From the NCBI RefSeq assembly GCF_004339565.1, contig NZ_SMFZ01000002.1, positions 2,666,001 through 2,730,000 of the forward strand: a DNA stretch of 64,000 bases, in the 5' to 3' direction. The first letter of the stretch is position 1. Every line of letters begins with the position of its first letter. A program made the translations under genes and the position numbers. Of the stretch, positions 1-8,742 are shown in pieces. This DNA is from Pseudonocardia endophytica (GTDB lineage: Bacteria; Actinomycetota; Actinomycetes; Mycobacteriales; Pseudonocardiaceae). Below the pieces are notes generated by a model that worked only from the letters and a program-made list of their open reading frames with translations, was not told the origin of the DNA and did not search any database.

Positions 1-770
1 GGGCACGGGCGGTACTTGCTGTCGGCGTAGTGCTCGTGGAGCACCTCGACGCTGTAGAGGATCGTGTCCACACCGATCAGGTCGGCCGTCTCCAGTGGAC
101 CCATCGGGTGTCCGAAGCAGCCGCGGAACACCTCGTCCACCGACGCGGCGTCGGCGACGCCCTCGTGGACGAGGAACGCGGCCTCGTTGACGGTCAGCAT
201 GAGGACCCGGTTGGAGACGAACCCGCACGCGTCCTTCACGTCGATCTCCCGCTTGCCCATGGCGTGCAGCAGCCGGCGCGTGCGCTCGACGGTCTCCTCC
301 GACGTGTGCACGCCGGGGATCAGCTCCACCACGTGCTTGGCCGGGACCGGGTTCATGAAGTGCACGCCGACGACGCGCGACGGGCGGCCGTGCACCGAGG
401 CCATCGTGGTGATCGGGATGGCCGAGGTGTTCACGACGACGACGGCGTCGGAGTCGAGCACGGCGTCCAGCTCGGTGTGCACCGCCCGCTTGACGTCCCA
501 GTTCTCGGTCACGTTCTCGATCACCAGCTCGGCACCGGCCAGCCCGGCCACGCCGACCGCGGTGCGGATCCGGCCCAGCACATCGTCCGGGTCGAGCCGG
601 GGACCACCGGTGAACGGGCTCATCCGGCAGTTCGTCCGGATCCCGTCCAGCGCGGCGGTCAGGATGGACTCGTCGGTGTCGACGAGCACCACGTCGTGTC
701 CGGTCTGCGCGAGGTTCTGGGCGACTCCGATGCCCATCACCCCGGCGCCGACCACTCCGATCACGGTCAT
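1..770 (-). CDS. 3-hydroxyacyl-CoA dehydrogenase family protein, 3' end outside window
   Basis: NAD-dependent oxidoreductase that would oxidise a 3-hydroxyacyl thioester to the 3-oxo form. The ATG at 768-770 follows GGAGGAGAAC. The N-terminus carries the Rossmann motif GAGVMGIGVAQNLAQ, an acidic residue ends strand 2 (VVLVDTD), and the family motif HFMNPVP lies near residue 145. FVSNRVLM and GHPMGPLETADLIG mark the start of the C-terminal domain. The gene runs off the left edge after about 256 residues; the family is usually about 285. It lies 24 nt behind the ABC permease and probably shares its transcript. Relatives such as FkbK and ZmaG act on carrier-bound extender units, so with the carrier protein at 1802 an acyl-ACP substrate is plausible, but plain fatty-acid beta-oxidation is also possible. 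Confidence 0.88.
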   Translation of the reverse strand, partial: MTVIGVVGAGVMGIGVAQNLAQTGHDVVLVDTDESILTAALDGIRTNCRMSPFTGGPRLDPDDVLGRIRTAVGVAGLAGAELVIENVTENWDVKRAVHTELDAVLDSDAVVVVNTSAIPITTMASVHGRPSRVVGVHFMNPVPAKHVVELIPGVHTSEETVERTRRLLHAMGKREIDVKDACGFVSNRVLMLTVNEAAFLVHEGVADAASVDEVFRGCFGHPMGPLETADLIGVDTILYSVEVLHEHYADSKYRPC

Positions 771-794
771 GTTCTCCTCCGTTGTGGTGTGGCG

Positions 795-1547
795 TCAGGC
801 CCGCGGGCCGAGACGGCCGCGGGAGACCCGGTACACGGCCACGCAACCCGCGGCCAGACCGATGGCGAGACAGACGAGCGCGGGGACGACGGCGCCGGCG
901 AGATCGCCGACCACCGCAGCCCGCAGCAGGGACAGCGCCCAGTACACGGGCGTGAACGGCGCGATCGCCTGGACCCAGCCGGGCATCAGGTCCACCGGCG
1001 CGAGTGCCCCGCCGAGGGCGCCGAAGCCGATGGCCGACAGGTCGCCGACCATCGCCAGCTGCGGGAAGTCCGGCAGCACGGTGCCCAGCGCCGTCCCGAT
1101 GGCCAGCAGCGTGAACGCCCAGATCGCCACGGCGGCGACCACGTAGCCGATGTTCGGCGGGAACTCCAGCCCCGCCACCAGGCAGCCGTACCCGATCAGC
1201 ACCAGCTGCTGCAGGATCACCAGCAGGTAGACCGGCACCGCCTTGGCCACCAGTACCTCGATCCTGCGCGCCTGCGTCGTGTGCAGCTGTTCCCAGGTCC
1301 GCCAGTGCCGCTCGACGAGGATCGAGTTGCCCACGATGACCATCGCGTAGACGGAGAACATCACGAGCGGCCCGAGTGCGGCCTGGGTGCCGTCCACGCC
1401 GCCGACGGCGTCGTACAGCGGCCGCAGCAGGACCATCAGCACCATCGGGATCAGCACGTAGCTGATCAGCTGCGCGGGATCGCGCAGCTGGAGCGTCAGG
1501 TTGTGCCGGGCCATGACCTCGGTGCGGTGCAGCGTCGGCGCACGCAT
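795..1547 (-). CDS. ABC-2 type (DrrB-like) permease
   Basis: Integral membrane half of a drug or metabolite exporter, 250 aa with about six hydrophobic segments. The ATG at 1545-1547 has GGAGG five bases upstream. An upstream in-frame extension is Arg-rich with no hydrophobic character and was excluded. The protein is clearly related to the permease at 14334-15107: both have PMVLM..LRPLY, a GN..VVE/ILVE stretch followed by W.TW..L, GKAVP, and LGGAL.P..LMPGW. There is no ATPase beside it, so it probably uses the ATPase at 13511, perhaps as a heterodimer with the second permease. The product would be exported across the cytoplasmic membrane. Confidence 0.85.
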   Translation of the reverse strand: MRAPTLHRTEVMARHNLTLQLRDPAQLISYVLIPMVLMVLLRPLYDAVGGVDGTQAALGPLVMFSVYAMVIVGNSILVERHWRTWEQLHTTQARRIEVLVAKAVPVYLLVILQQLVLIGYGCLVAGLEFPPNIGYVVAAVAIWAFTLLAIGTALGTVLPDFPQLAMVGDLSAIGFGALGGALAPVDLMPGWVQAIAPFTPVYWALSLLRAAVVGDLAGAVVPALVCLAIGLAAGCVAVYRVSRGRLGPRA

Positions 1548-1801
1548 GGGGACCTCCGGGTTCGGCGAACTCGTCTGCGAATTTCGCACGATCGCCGCAT
1601 CGGGCGGAATCGTCGTGCGGCGCCATCTTCCGGTCGTCACTTCCTGCCACTGGCGACGCCGCCGAGCCGGGTTACCGTGCTGATCGAGGCGCCGAATCGC
1701 ATCGGCATTTCCGGACGGCCGCTCAGGAGCCGTCCACCTCGAATCCATTTCTTTCACCGGCTCGTCGGCGGGGGCCTGTCGACGCCGATCAGGAGGCGAT
1801 C
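1548..1801. promoter_or_regulatory. Divergent promoter region, permease / carrier protein
   Basis: This 254-bp gap separates the minus-strand permease-dehydrogenase pair from the plus-strand carrier-ligase-decarboxylase genes. It is visibly less GC-rich than the flanking coding DNA, with words such as gcgaatttcgcacgatcg. No operator or sigma-factor hexamers could be assigned with confidence. Confidence 0.4.
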
Positions 1802-2056
1802 ATGGACGCGAAGTTCCAGGACATTCTGCTGGCGCACCTCCAGCACGCCGACACGACGGAGCTGCACGAGTCGGACGACCTGTCCGCTCTCGGGCTCGAC
1901 TCGATGGGCGTGGTCCAGCTGATGACCGACCTGGAGGACACCTACGAGTTCGTCATGCCGGACGAGGCGCTGACGGAGGAGACGTTCGCGACGGTCGGGT
2001 CGCTGTGGCGGACGGTGTACGAGCTCGTGGCGTCGGGTGAGACCGCCGATGTGTGA
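1802..2056 (+). CDS. Free-standing acyl/peptidyl carrier protein
   Basis: An 84-aa carrier protein with the phosphopantetheine attachment motif LGLDSMGVVQL (Ser about residue 34) on an acidic helical scaffold. The start has AGGAGG seven bases upstream. Its end overlaps the ligase gene by 8 nt, so the two are translationally coupled. It is the only intact carrier domain in the cluster and presumably holds the acyl group modified by the ligase, decarboxylase and dehydrogenases. No 4'-phosphopantetheinyl transferase is present in the window, so activation must come from elsewhere in the genome. Confidence 0.9.
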   Translation: MDAKFQDILLAHLQHADTTELHESDDLSALGLDSMGVVQLMTDLEDTYEFVMPDEALTEETFATVGSLWRTVYELVASGETADV

Positions 2057-3617
2057 GCGGCAGCCGCGACGGATCGACGAGCTCCTCGCCTGCGGCGAGC
2101 CGGACCACCCGGCGTTGACGTTCCGGTCCGAGACCGTGACCTACGGCGAGCTGGCGGCCCGCGTCGCCGAGACCGCGCACGGCCTGCGCGAGCTCGGCGT
2201 GCGCCGCGGCGACCGGGTGGCGGTCTACGCCGAGAAGCGGATCGAGACCGTCGTGGCGATCCTCGCGACGGCGGCGGCCGGAGCGGTGTTCGTGCCGGTC
2301 AACCCGCTGTTCAAGGTCCGCCAGCTGGAGTCGCTGGTCGCCGACTGCTGGCCGCGGGTGGTGGTCACCACCGCCGAGCGGCTCGGCACCGTGCGCCAGG
2401 CACTCGCCGGTGCGGACGGGCCGCAGCCACGGCTCGTCGTGATCGGCCAGGACTCCGACGACCGGGTGACCGGCTGGGACGACGTCGCCGTGCGGGGCGC
2501 GTGCGGGCCGGTGCCGGGCACGGAGGCCGTGATCGACGCCGACCTCGCGGCGATCCTCTACACCTCGGGCAGCACCGGGGGCCCGAAGGGCGTCGTGCTG
2601 TCCCACCGCAACCTGCTCGCCGGCGCCTCGTCGGTCGCGGAGTACCTCGGTCACACGCCCGACGACGTCGTGCTCGCCGCGCTGCCGATCAGCTTCGACG
2701 CCGGCCTGAGCCAGATCACCACCTCGCTCGTCGCGGGCGCGCAGGTGGTGCTGGTCAACTACCTGATGCCGCGCGAGGTCGTCCGGCTGTGCGCCACGCA
2801 CGGCGTCACGGCGCTGACCTGCGTGCCGCCGCTGTGGATCCAGCTCGCGGCCCAGAACTGGCCCGAGGAGTCCGCGGCCCGGCTGCGGTACTTCGCGAAC
2901 ACCGGCGGCCGGATGCCGCGCGCGACGCTGGGCCGGCTGCGTGCGGCGCTGCCGCACGCGCGTCCGTTCCTGATGTACGGGCTGACCGAGGCGTTCCGCT
3001 CGACCTACCTCGACCCGTCCGAGGTCGACCGCAGGCCGGACTCGATCGGGAAGGCCATCCCGAACGCCGAGGTGCTCGTCGTGCGCCCGGACGGCACGCC
3101 GTGCGAGCCGGGGGAGCCCGGCGAGCTCGTGCACCGCGGCGCGCTCGTCGCGCACGGGTACTGGAACGACCCGGCGCGCACCGCGGAACGGTTCCGCCCG
3201 GCGCCCGGTGCGAGCGGGGCGACCGTCCCCGAGCTCGCCGTGTGGTCCGGCGACACCGTCACCCGCGACGAGGAGGGGTTCCTCTACTTCGTCGGCCGCG
3301 ACGACGAGATGATCAAGACGTCCGGCTTCCGGGTCAGCCCGACCGAGATCGAGGAGGCGGCCTACGCCACCGGGCTCGTCGCCGAGGCGGCGGCGTTCGG
3401 CGTCACCGACGACCAGCGCGGGCAGCACATCGTGCTGGTCGTGTCCCCGATGTCGGCGCCGGACGCGGACCTGCTGGGGGACAAGCTGTGCGCCGCGCTG
3501 GCCGACGACCTGCCCACCTACATGGTGCCGCAGCGCGTCGAGGTGCTCGACCGGCTCCCGTTGTCGGTCAACGGCAAGTTCGACCGGCCGGAGCTGCGCC
3601 GGACGGTGGTCGCATGA
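2049..3617 (+). CDS. AMP-forming acyl/amino-acid ligase
   Basis: An ANL-superfamily adenylating enzyme of 522 aa. It has the P-loop TSGSTGGPKGVV near residue 175, MYGLTE near 310, the GDTV..DEEGFLYFVGRDD core near 400, and the catalytic lysine context NGKFDRPEL close to the C-terminus. The ATG at 2049 sits inside the last codons of the carrier gene, and an in-frame GTG 12 nt upstream is an alternative start. The stop overlaps the next start (ATGA). It would activate a carboxylate as the acyl-AMP and load it on the adjacent carrier protein. In layout it resembles the ligase of exosortase A-associated cassettes (TIGR03098 type) that also pairs with a decarboxylase; its substrate cannot be read from the sequence. 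Confidence 0.88.
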   Translation: MCERQPRRIDELLACGEPDHPALTFRSETVTYGELAARVAETAHGLRELGVRRGDRVAVYAEKRIETVVAILATAAAGAVFVPVNPLFKVRQLESLVADCWPRVVVTTAERLGTVRQALAGADGPQPRLVVIGQDSDDRVTGWDDVAVRGACGPVPGTEAVIDADLAAILYTSGSTGGPKGVVLSHRNLLAGASSVAEYLGHTPDDVVLAALPISFDAGLSQITTSLVAGAQVVLVNYLMPREVVRLCATHGVTALTCVPPLWIQLAAQNWPEESAARLRYFANTGGRMPRATLGRLRAALPHARPFLMYGLTEAFRSTYLDPSEVDRRPDSIGKAIPNAEVLVVRPDGTPCEPGEPGELVHRGALVAHGYWNDPARTAERFRPAPGASGATVPELAVWSGDTVTRDEEGFLYFVGRDDEMIKTSGFRVSPTEIEEAAYATGLVAEAAAFGVTDDQRGQHIVLVVSPMSAPDADLLGDKLCAALADDLPTYMVPQRVEVLDRLPLSVNGKFDRPELRRTVVA

Positions 3618-4831
3618 CCGCGCCGTCGGTGGACGCGTTCGGGCGGGTCGGCGGCCGGCTGGCCGTCGGTGGCGTCCCGGTGGACCGGCTCGCCGACCGC
3701 GTCGGGAGCACGCCGTTCTTCGCCTACGACCGGGAGCTGGTGAGCACCCGAGTGGCCGCGGTACGGACCGCACTGCCGGAGGGGATCCACCTCAGCTACG
3801 CCGTCAAGGCCAACCCGATGCCCGCGCTCCTGGCGCACATGAGCGGTCTGGTGGACGGCCTGGACGTCGCGTCCTCCGGCGAGCTGCGGCACGCGCTGGA
3901 CACGCCGTTCGGGCCGGACCGGATCAGCTTCGCCGGGCCCGGCAAGACCGAGGCGGAGCTGGCGCAGGCCGTCGCCGCCGGCGTGATGGTCGAGCTGGAG
4001 TCGGCCACCGAGCTGCGACGGGTGCGCGAGATCGGGGAACGGGCAGGCCTGCGCCCGGTCGTCGCGCTGCGGGTGAACCCGGACTTCGCCGTGCGCGGGT
4101 CCGGGATGCGCCTCGGCGGCGGGCCGCAGCAGTTCGGCGTGGACGCCGAGCGGGTGCCGTCCGTGCTGGCCGAGCTCGGTGACCTGGACTTCCGTGGCTT
4201 CCACGTGTTCGCCGGGTCGCAGAACCTGAGCGCGGAGAGCCTCGCGGAGGCGCAGCGCCGGACCGTCGAGCTGGTGCGGGGTCTGAGCGACCATGTGCCG
4301 GGACCGCTGCGCTACCTCAACCTCGGCGGCGGGTTCGGCATCCCCTACGCGGCCCGCGACACGCCGCTGGACCTGGACGCCGTCGGCGGGAACCTCGCCA
4401 CGCTGATGGAGGACGGGATCCGTCCGCACCATCCGGACGCGCGCGTCGTCGTCGAGCTGGGGCGATACCTGGTCGGCGAGGCGGGCATCTACGTCACGCG
4501 GGTCGTCGACCGCAAGGAGTCCCGCGGCACGACGTTCCTGGTCGTCGACGGCGGGCTGCACCACCAGCTCGCCGCATCCGGCAACTTCGGGCAGGCGATC
4601 CGGCGGAACTACCCGATCGCCGTCGCCGACCGGATCGAGGAGCCCCGCGACGAGACCGTCGACGTCGTGGGATGCCTGTGCACCCCGCTGGACCTGCTGG
4701 GCAAGGGGGTGGAGCTGCCGCACGCCGGGCCGGGTGACCTGGTCTGCGTCTTCCAGGCCGGCGCCTACGGGCTGACCGCGAGCCCGACCGCGTTCCTCGG
4801 CCATCCGGCCCCGGTGGAGGTGCTGGTCTGA
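3614..4831 (+). CDS. PLP-dependent decarboxylase, DAP/ornithine decarboxylase fold (BtrK-like)
   Basis: A 405-aa fold-type III PLP enzyme. Lys65 in SYAVKANPMP binds PLP. GGGFGIPY and VELGRYLVGEAG form the phosphate and substrate pocket, and CLCTPLDLL carries the active-site cysteine. The C-terminal CVFQAGAYGLT replaces the usual lysine-biosynthesis signature. Relatives with this pattern include BtrK, which decarboxylates a glutamyl-ACP in butyrosin biosynthesis, and exosortase A-associated decarboxylases (TIGR03099 type). The ATGA overlap with the ligase and the nearby carrier protein suggest that the substrate is an ACP-tethered amino acid rather than free diaminopimelate. A free amino-acid decarboxylase remains possible. 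Confidence 0.87.
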   Translation: MTAPSVDAFGRVGGRLAVGGVPVDRLADRVGSTPFFAYDRELVSTRVAAVRTALPEGIHLSYAVKANPMPALLAHMSGLVDGLDVASSGELRHALDTPFGPDRISFAGPGKTEAELAQAVAAGVMVELESATELRRVREIGERAGLRPVVALRVNPDFAVRGSGMRLGGGPQQFGVDAERVPSVLAELGDLDFRGFHVFAGSQNLSAESLAEAQRRTVELVRGLSDHVPGPLRYLNLGGGFGIPYAARDTPLDLDAVGGNLATLMEDGIRPHHPDARVVVELGRYLVGEAGIYVTRVVDRKESRGTTFLVVDGGLHHQLAASGNFGQAIRRNYPIAVADRIEEPRDETVDVVGCLCTPLDLLGKGVELPHAGPGDLVCVFQAGAYGLTASPTAFLGHPAPVEVLV

Positions 4832-4858
4832 CCCGGTTCCGCAGTTCCGGTACGCGAC

Positions 4859-4889
4859 GACGGTCCCGCCCGACCCGGGCGGGACCGTC
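4859..4889. terminator. Bidirectional hairpin terminator
   Basis: A perfect 14-bp GC-rich stem (left arm gacggtcccgcccg, right arm cgggcgggaccgtc) closes on a three-base ACC loop. It sits between the convergent decarboxylase and acyl-CoA dehydrogenase genes. There is no U-tract, which is usual for actinomycete terminators. Confidence 0.7.
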
Positions 4890-4944
4890 CTCGTGTGTGC
4901 GGGAACGAGTCCGCCGCCTCGACCGGCCGGACCGAGTCCGTCGG

Positions 4945-6096
4945 TCAGGCCGCGCGGGCGAGCTCCGCGGCGGTGGCCAGGCGCAGGACGTTCGTCGTGC
5001 CGTCCATGAACTCGTAGGCGCGCAGGTCGCGGCACCACTTCTCGAGCAGCGGGTGCTCGAGCAGGCCACCGGGCCCGACCGCGGCCTCGGCCCACGCCCC
5101 GAGCCGCACGGCCAGGTTCACCGCGTGCAGCTTCGCCACGGCGGGCCACTGCCGCCGGTCGCGGCCCTCGTCGAGGATCCCGGCGGCGTCGAACACGAGC
5201 TCGCGGGCGGCCGCCAGCTCCGCCGTGACGACCTCGTGCCCGGACCATCCGGGCCGCAGCGCGCGCACCTCGTCGACGACGGCCGTCGCCACGCCCACGG
5301 CCTGGGCGGCCAGCTGCAGGCGCATCGTGTTGAACGCCTCGCCCGCGCCCCAGATCCCGCGCCGGGACGCCGGCAGGTGATGGCCGAGCACGGACGCGCG
5401 GGGGACGTGCACGTCGTCGAAGCGCATCTCGCCGATCCGCGCCCCGCGCATGCCGAGCATCTCCAGTGCCTCGCCGTCGAAGCCGTCGGCGGGGCGGCGC
5501 AGCAGCGTGGCCCGCAGGTTCAGCGGGGACGGCCCGGTCCGGGCGAACACGACCCCGATCGTCCCGCGCGCGGCGTTGCCCACGTACCGCTTCGCGCCGT
5601 TCAGTCGGTAGCCGCCGTCGTCGTCGACGGTCAGGGTGGACCCGATCGCGGTGGCGTCGCTGCCGTGGTCGGGCTCGGTCATGCCGAAGAACGTCCAGGT
5701 CCCCGGCTCGGCCGCGACCCGGTAGAACTCCTCCTGCTGCGTGTCGTCGCCGAGCGCGTCGACGGCCAGACCGGCCAGCGACGGGCCGGGGATCGACTGC
5801 AGCACGCCGGCGTCGCCGCGGGCCAGCTCCAGGTTGGCGACGACGCGGGCCAGGCAGCGCCGCGTCAGCACGGCGGCACCGTCCGGCAGCTCCTCGGTGC
5901 GGAAGCGTTCCGGCGTGCTCACCGAGCGCAGGATCCTGGCCGTCGACGACGGGCCCCGCAGCAGCTCCAGGGTCGGCTCGTGGTCGCCGGGGTCGGCGTC
6001 CACGGCCAGTGCCCTGGCCCGCAGCGTGAGCGCCACCTCGCGGCACTGCTCCCGCAGGTCGTGCAGCTCGGGGGTGAACGTGGTCCCGGTGTTCAC
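4945..6096 (-). CDS. Acyl-CoA dehydrogenase family flavoenzyme
   Basis: A full-length 383-aa acyl-CoA dehydrogenase fold expected to introduce an alpha,beta double bond in an acyl thioester using FAD. FFGMTEPDHGSDA is the FAD/substrate signature, GYRLNGAKRYVGNA is the mid-domain, and the tail ends YEFMDGTTNVLR. The position normally held by the catalytic Glu (YEGT) is Asp here, which is conservative but unusual. The GTG start has GGAGG seven bases upstream and overlaps the stop of the partner gene (GTGA). The substrate is probably carrier-bound, as for FkbI- or ZmaI-type enzymes in extender-unit pathways. Confidence 0.85.
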   Translation of the reverse strand: MNTGTTFTPELHDLREQCREVALTLRARALAVDADPGDHEPTLELLRGPSSTARILRSVSTPERFRTEELPDGAAVLTRRCLARVVANLELARGDAGVLQSIPGPSLAGLAVDALGDDTQQEEFYRVAAEPGTWTFFGMTEPDHGSDATAIGSTLTVDDDGGYRLNGAKRYVGNAARGTIGVVFARTGPSPLNLRATLLRRPADGFDGEALEMLGMRGARIGEMRFDDVHVPRASVLGHHLPASRRGIWGAGEAFNTMRLQLAAQAVGVATAVVDEVRALRPGWSGHEVVTAELAAARELVFDAAGILDEGRDRRQWPAVAKLHAVNLAVRLGAWAEAAVGPGGLLEHPLLEKWCRDLRAYEFMDGTTNVLRLATAAELARAA

Positions 6097-6674
6097 GAGG
6101 TCCTCCGTGGGGTCCAGCAGTGGGCGGCCAGCCGCGCGACGTAGGACGCGCGGGCGCCGCCGTCGGAGAGGAAGCCGGAGGCGCCGAGCAGGCGGGCCAG
6201 CTCCCAGTCCAGTGCGGTCAGCCGGTCGTGCAGGTCGGCGACGGCGGCGGGCACGTCCGCGGCGACGCGCAGCCTGCGCCGTGCCGCCTCGAGCTCGGTG
6301 TGGCCGTCGGCGACCGTGGCCTGCACGAGCTGCTTGCGCAGGATCGGCTCGCCACCGCTGAGCCGGCCGCCCAGGTGGTCCACGACGTGCTCGGACAGCT
6401 GCCGCAGCACGCCGATCCGGACGGCGGCCAGGCGCGCGGCGACGGCCGTCGTCGCCTCCGTCGGTGCCGTCCGGTCGCACCGGACGAACGCGACGTCCTC
6501 CTGCGCGGCCGGCCGGTGCGGGACCGTCGGAGCGCCGCCGACCCGGTCGGCCGGCAGCGCGGCGACCCGGCCGGGCGGTGCGCCGGTGTCCGCGCCGGCC
6601 AGCGCGGCCGTGAGCCCGTCGACGAACCTCTTCTCGTGACCGAGCCGTTCGCATTCCTCGAGCGTGTCGGACAT
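6093..6674 (-). CDS. Half-size acyl-CoA dehydrogenase-like partner protein
   Basis: A 193-aa protein whose second half resembles only the C-terminal helical domain of acyl-CoA dehydrogenases: SGGEPILRKQLVQATVADGH followed by helices to RASYVARLAAHCW. The N-terminal and beta-barrel domains are absent, as is the FAD motif. The ATG at 6672-6674 has GGAGGA eight bases upstream. It is translationally coupled to the full-length enzyme. A plausible role is a non-catalytic subunit of a heteromeric dehydrogenase, but function is not demonstrated by sequence. No frameshifted remainder was found upstream, so it does not look like a broken gene. Confidence 0.65.
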   Translation of the reverse strand: MSDTLEECERLGHEKRFVDGLTAALAGADTGAPPGRVAALPADRVGGAPTVPHRPAAQEDVAFVRCDRTAPTEATTAVAARLAAVRIGVLRQLSEHVVDHLGGRLSGGEPILRKQLVQATVADGHTELEAARRRLRVAADVPAAVADLHDRLTALDWELARLLGASGFLSDGGARASYVARLAAHCWTPRRTS

Positions 6675-6831
6675 TCTCGTTCCTCCGAACCGGCAATTCG
6701 CGCGCGAAACATCGGTGCTCGCCGGACCGTATCCCGGAATTCGCGGCCCGCCGGTGTCCGGTTCCGGGCGGGAAATAGGTGCTGCCGTCGAGCCCTGTCG
6801 CCCGGTCGTGGAATGGGTGAGCATTTCCGGC
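6675..6831. promoter_or_regulatory. Divergent promoter region, dehydrogenase pair / condensation protein
   Basis: A 157-bp gap between divergent gene starts with locally higher AT content, including gcaattcgcgcgcgaaac and cccggaattcgc. It probably holds both promoters; no specific operator was recognised. Confidence 0.4.
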
Positions 6832-8742
6832 ATGCCACGAACCGCTGGACGACGACAGCCCGTGTCGCGCACCGCGGACCTGTGCTGGGGCCAGCGCTAC
6901 CACTGGCTGCGGTACCAGTCGGTGCCGCCCGGCGCCCGGCACGACGCGCACATCACCGGCAGCTACCCGTTGCCCGACGGCACGACGCTCGACCGGCTGC
7001 GGACGATGCTCGACTATCTCGTGCGCCGCCACGAGGCCCTGCGCACCGTCTACGACGCGGACGCCAGGCCGTGGCCGCAGCAGCGCGTGCTGCCGCCGGC
7101 GCCGCTCCCGCTGAGCACCGTGACCACCGAGCGGGACGGCACCGAGACGCCGGCCGAGGCGCTGCGCATGCTGACCGTCACCGACTTCGACCTGGGTTCC
7201 GAGTGGCCGATCCGTGCGTGCGCCGCCACCACCGGCGGGGTGCCCGTGACGCTGCACGTGGTCTTCAACCACCTCGCGTTCGACGACGTCGGCCTCGCCA
7301 CGCTGCGTTCCGAGGTCGAGACGCTGCTGGCCGCGATCCCGGACGGCGGGCCCGCCGCACTGGACGGCATGCCGTACCAGCCGGTCGACCTGGCCCGGCA
7401 CGAGTCGGCGCTGCCGGCGTCCGCGACCGTGCCCGCGAGCACGCACTGGCAGGCCGAGGTCGCCGCGCTGCCGACCGACACGCTCGTACGGCGCAGGCGG
7501 ACCGGCACCGGGCACGAGGCGCACAGCGTGTCGCTGACCTCGCCCGCGCTGCTCGGGATCGCCCGCGACATCGCCGACCGGGCGCACGTGTGGCCGTCCG
7601 CGGTGCACCTGGCCGCGTACGCCGTGACGCTGGCCGGATACGCGGGGGTGCCGCGCGTGGCACACCGGATGTACACCAGCCAGCGCCAGGCCAGCGGGCA
7701 CGCGTCCGTGATGACCTGCATGTCCTACCCGACGCCGATGGTCGTCGACCTGTCCGACGACCCGCCGTTCAGCGAGGTGCTGCGACGGGCCTCCGCGCGC
7801 GTCGACGACTCGCTGCGGCACGCGCACGTGCCCTACGACGAGGTCGTCGAGTCGATGGCCTGCGAGGGGGAGCGGCGCGGCCAGCCGGTGCGTCTCGAGT
7901 CCGAGCTGAACTTCCTCAACCTGGCGCCGCGCCCGTGCGGCACCCGGCGTGACCGGGTGACCCGCAACGCGCCGCCGCGGGACTGGGCACTGTCAGGTTC
8001 GGACACCTACCTGCGCGTGTACGAGTGGTCGGACGGGATCACGCTGATGCTGCAGGCGATGGCGAGCGTGTTCGACGCGGACGCCGTGGAGGCGTTCCTG
8101 CGTGGCTACGCGCAGCTGCTGCACACCCACCACGACGCCGCGGCGGACCAGCGCGTCGGCGAGGCCACCGCGGCGATGGGTTTCGCGCCGCCCGGGCCCG
8201 AGCCGGTCGAGCTCGGCCACGCCGCCGTCGACGTCCGGGCCACCACGGCCGCGCTGGCCGAGCACGCCGCGGTGCACGACGCCGCGGTGCGGGTGACCGA
8301 CCACGGCCTCGTCGCCGACGTGCGGGCCGACGGGCCGGTGACGCCCGCCGATCTCCGCGCCCACGTGCTGGACGCCGCCCACCGGTACCCGGGGGCCTGC
8401 TCCCCGGACCGGTTCCGGATCGGACCGGTCGACGGCGGGGGCCGGCTCGAGGGCGACGGCCGTCACCGCCGCGATGCGGTCACACCCGCCGAGCGGGCGC
8501 TCGCCGACGCCGTCGCGGACGTGAACGGCCTGGACCGGGTGGACCCGGTGGACATGGGGCGGAGCTACCCGTCGGCGGGCGGCCGGGTGCTGCGGGCGCC
8601 GGGGGTGCTCGCCGCGCTCGACGAGCTCGGCTGGGCGGGCGTCCGGCTCGACGAGCTGACCTCCGCCCGCCCGCTGTCCACGCTGGCGTCCCGCCTGACA
8701 CGCGTGCGAGGAGGTGTCCCGTGCTCTACCTCGAACGCGTGA
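6832..8742 (+). CDS. Stand-alone condensation-domain protein with carrier-like tail
   Basis: A 636-aa protein of the CoA-dependent acyltransferase/NRPS condensation superfamily. The core motif, normally HHxxxDG, reads NHLAFDD at residues 146-152. The second (catalytic) His and the Asp are kept, while the first His and the Gly are lost. Further matches are MYTSQRQ and HVPYDEVVESM. The last 90 residues look like a carrier domain: AERALADAVADVNGLD near residue 553, then SAGGRVLRAPGVLAALDELG, where the Ser of GG(H/D)SL is missing. The chosen ATG at 6832 follows GGTGAG; GTG at 6817 is an alternative start. The gene overlaps the next one by 22 nt. It probably joins the carrier-bound acyl group to an amine or another acyl donor. 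Confidence 0.78.
   Translation: MPRTAGRRQPVSRTADLCWGQRYHWLRYQSVPPGARHDAHITGSYPLPDGTTLDRLRTMLDYLVRRHEALRTVYDADARPWPQQRVLPPAPLPLSTVTTERDGTETPAEALRMLTVTDFDLGSEWPIRACAATTGGVPVTLHVVFNHLAFDDVGLATLRSEVETLLAAIPDGGPAALDGMPYQPVDLARHESALPASATVPASTHWQAEVAALPTDTLVRRRRTGTGHEAHSVSLTSPALLGIARDIADRAHVWPSAVHLAAYAVTLAGYAGVPRVAHRMYTSQRQASGHASVMTCMSYPTPMVVDLSDDPPFSEVLRRASARVDDSLRHAHVPYDEVVESMACEGERRGQPVRLESELNFLNLAPRPCGTRRDRVTRNAPPRDWALSGSDTYLRVYEWSDGITLMLQAMASVFDADAVEAFLRGYAQLLHTHHDAAADQRVGEATAAMGFAPPGPEPVELGHAAVDVRATTAALAEHAAVHDAAVRVTDHGLVADVRADGPVTPADLRAHVLDAAHRYPGACSPDRFRIGPVDGGGRLEGDGRHRRDAVTPAERALADAVADVNGLDRVDPVDMGRSYPSAGGRVLRAPGVLAALDELGWAGVRLDELTSARPLSTLASRLTRVRGGVPCSTSNA

Noticed and set aside
30..1922. 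Very long open frame on the plus strand
   Set aside because: Composition is Arg/His/Val-rich antisense of the dehydrogenase and permease genes, typical of GC-rich shadow frames.
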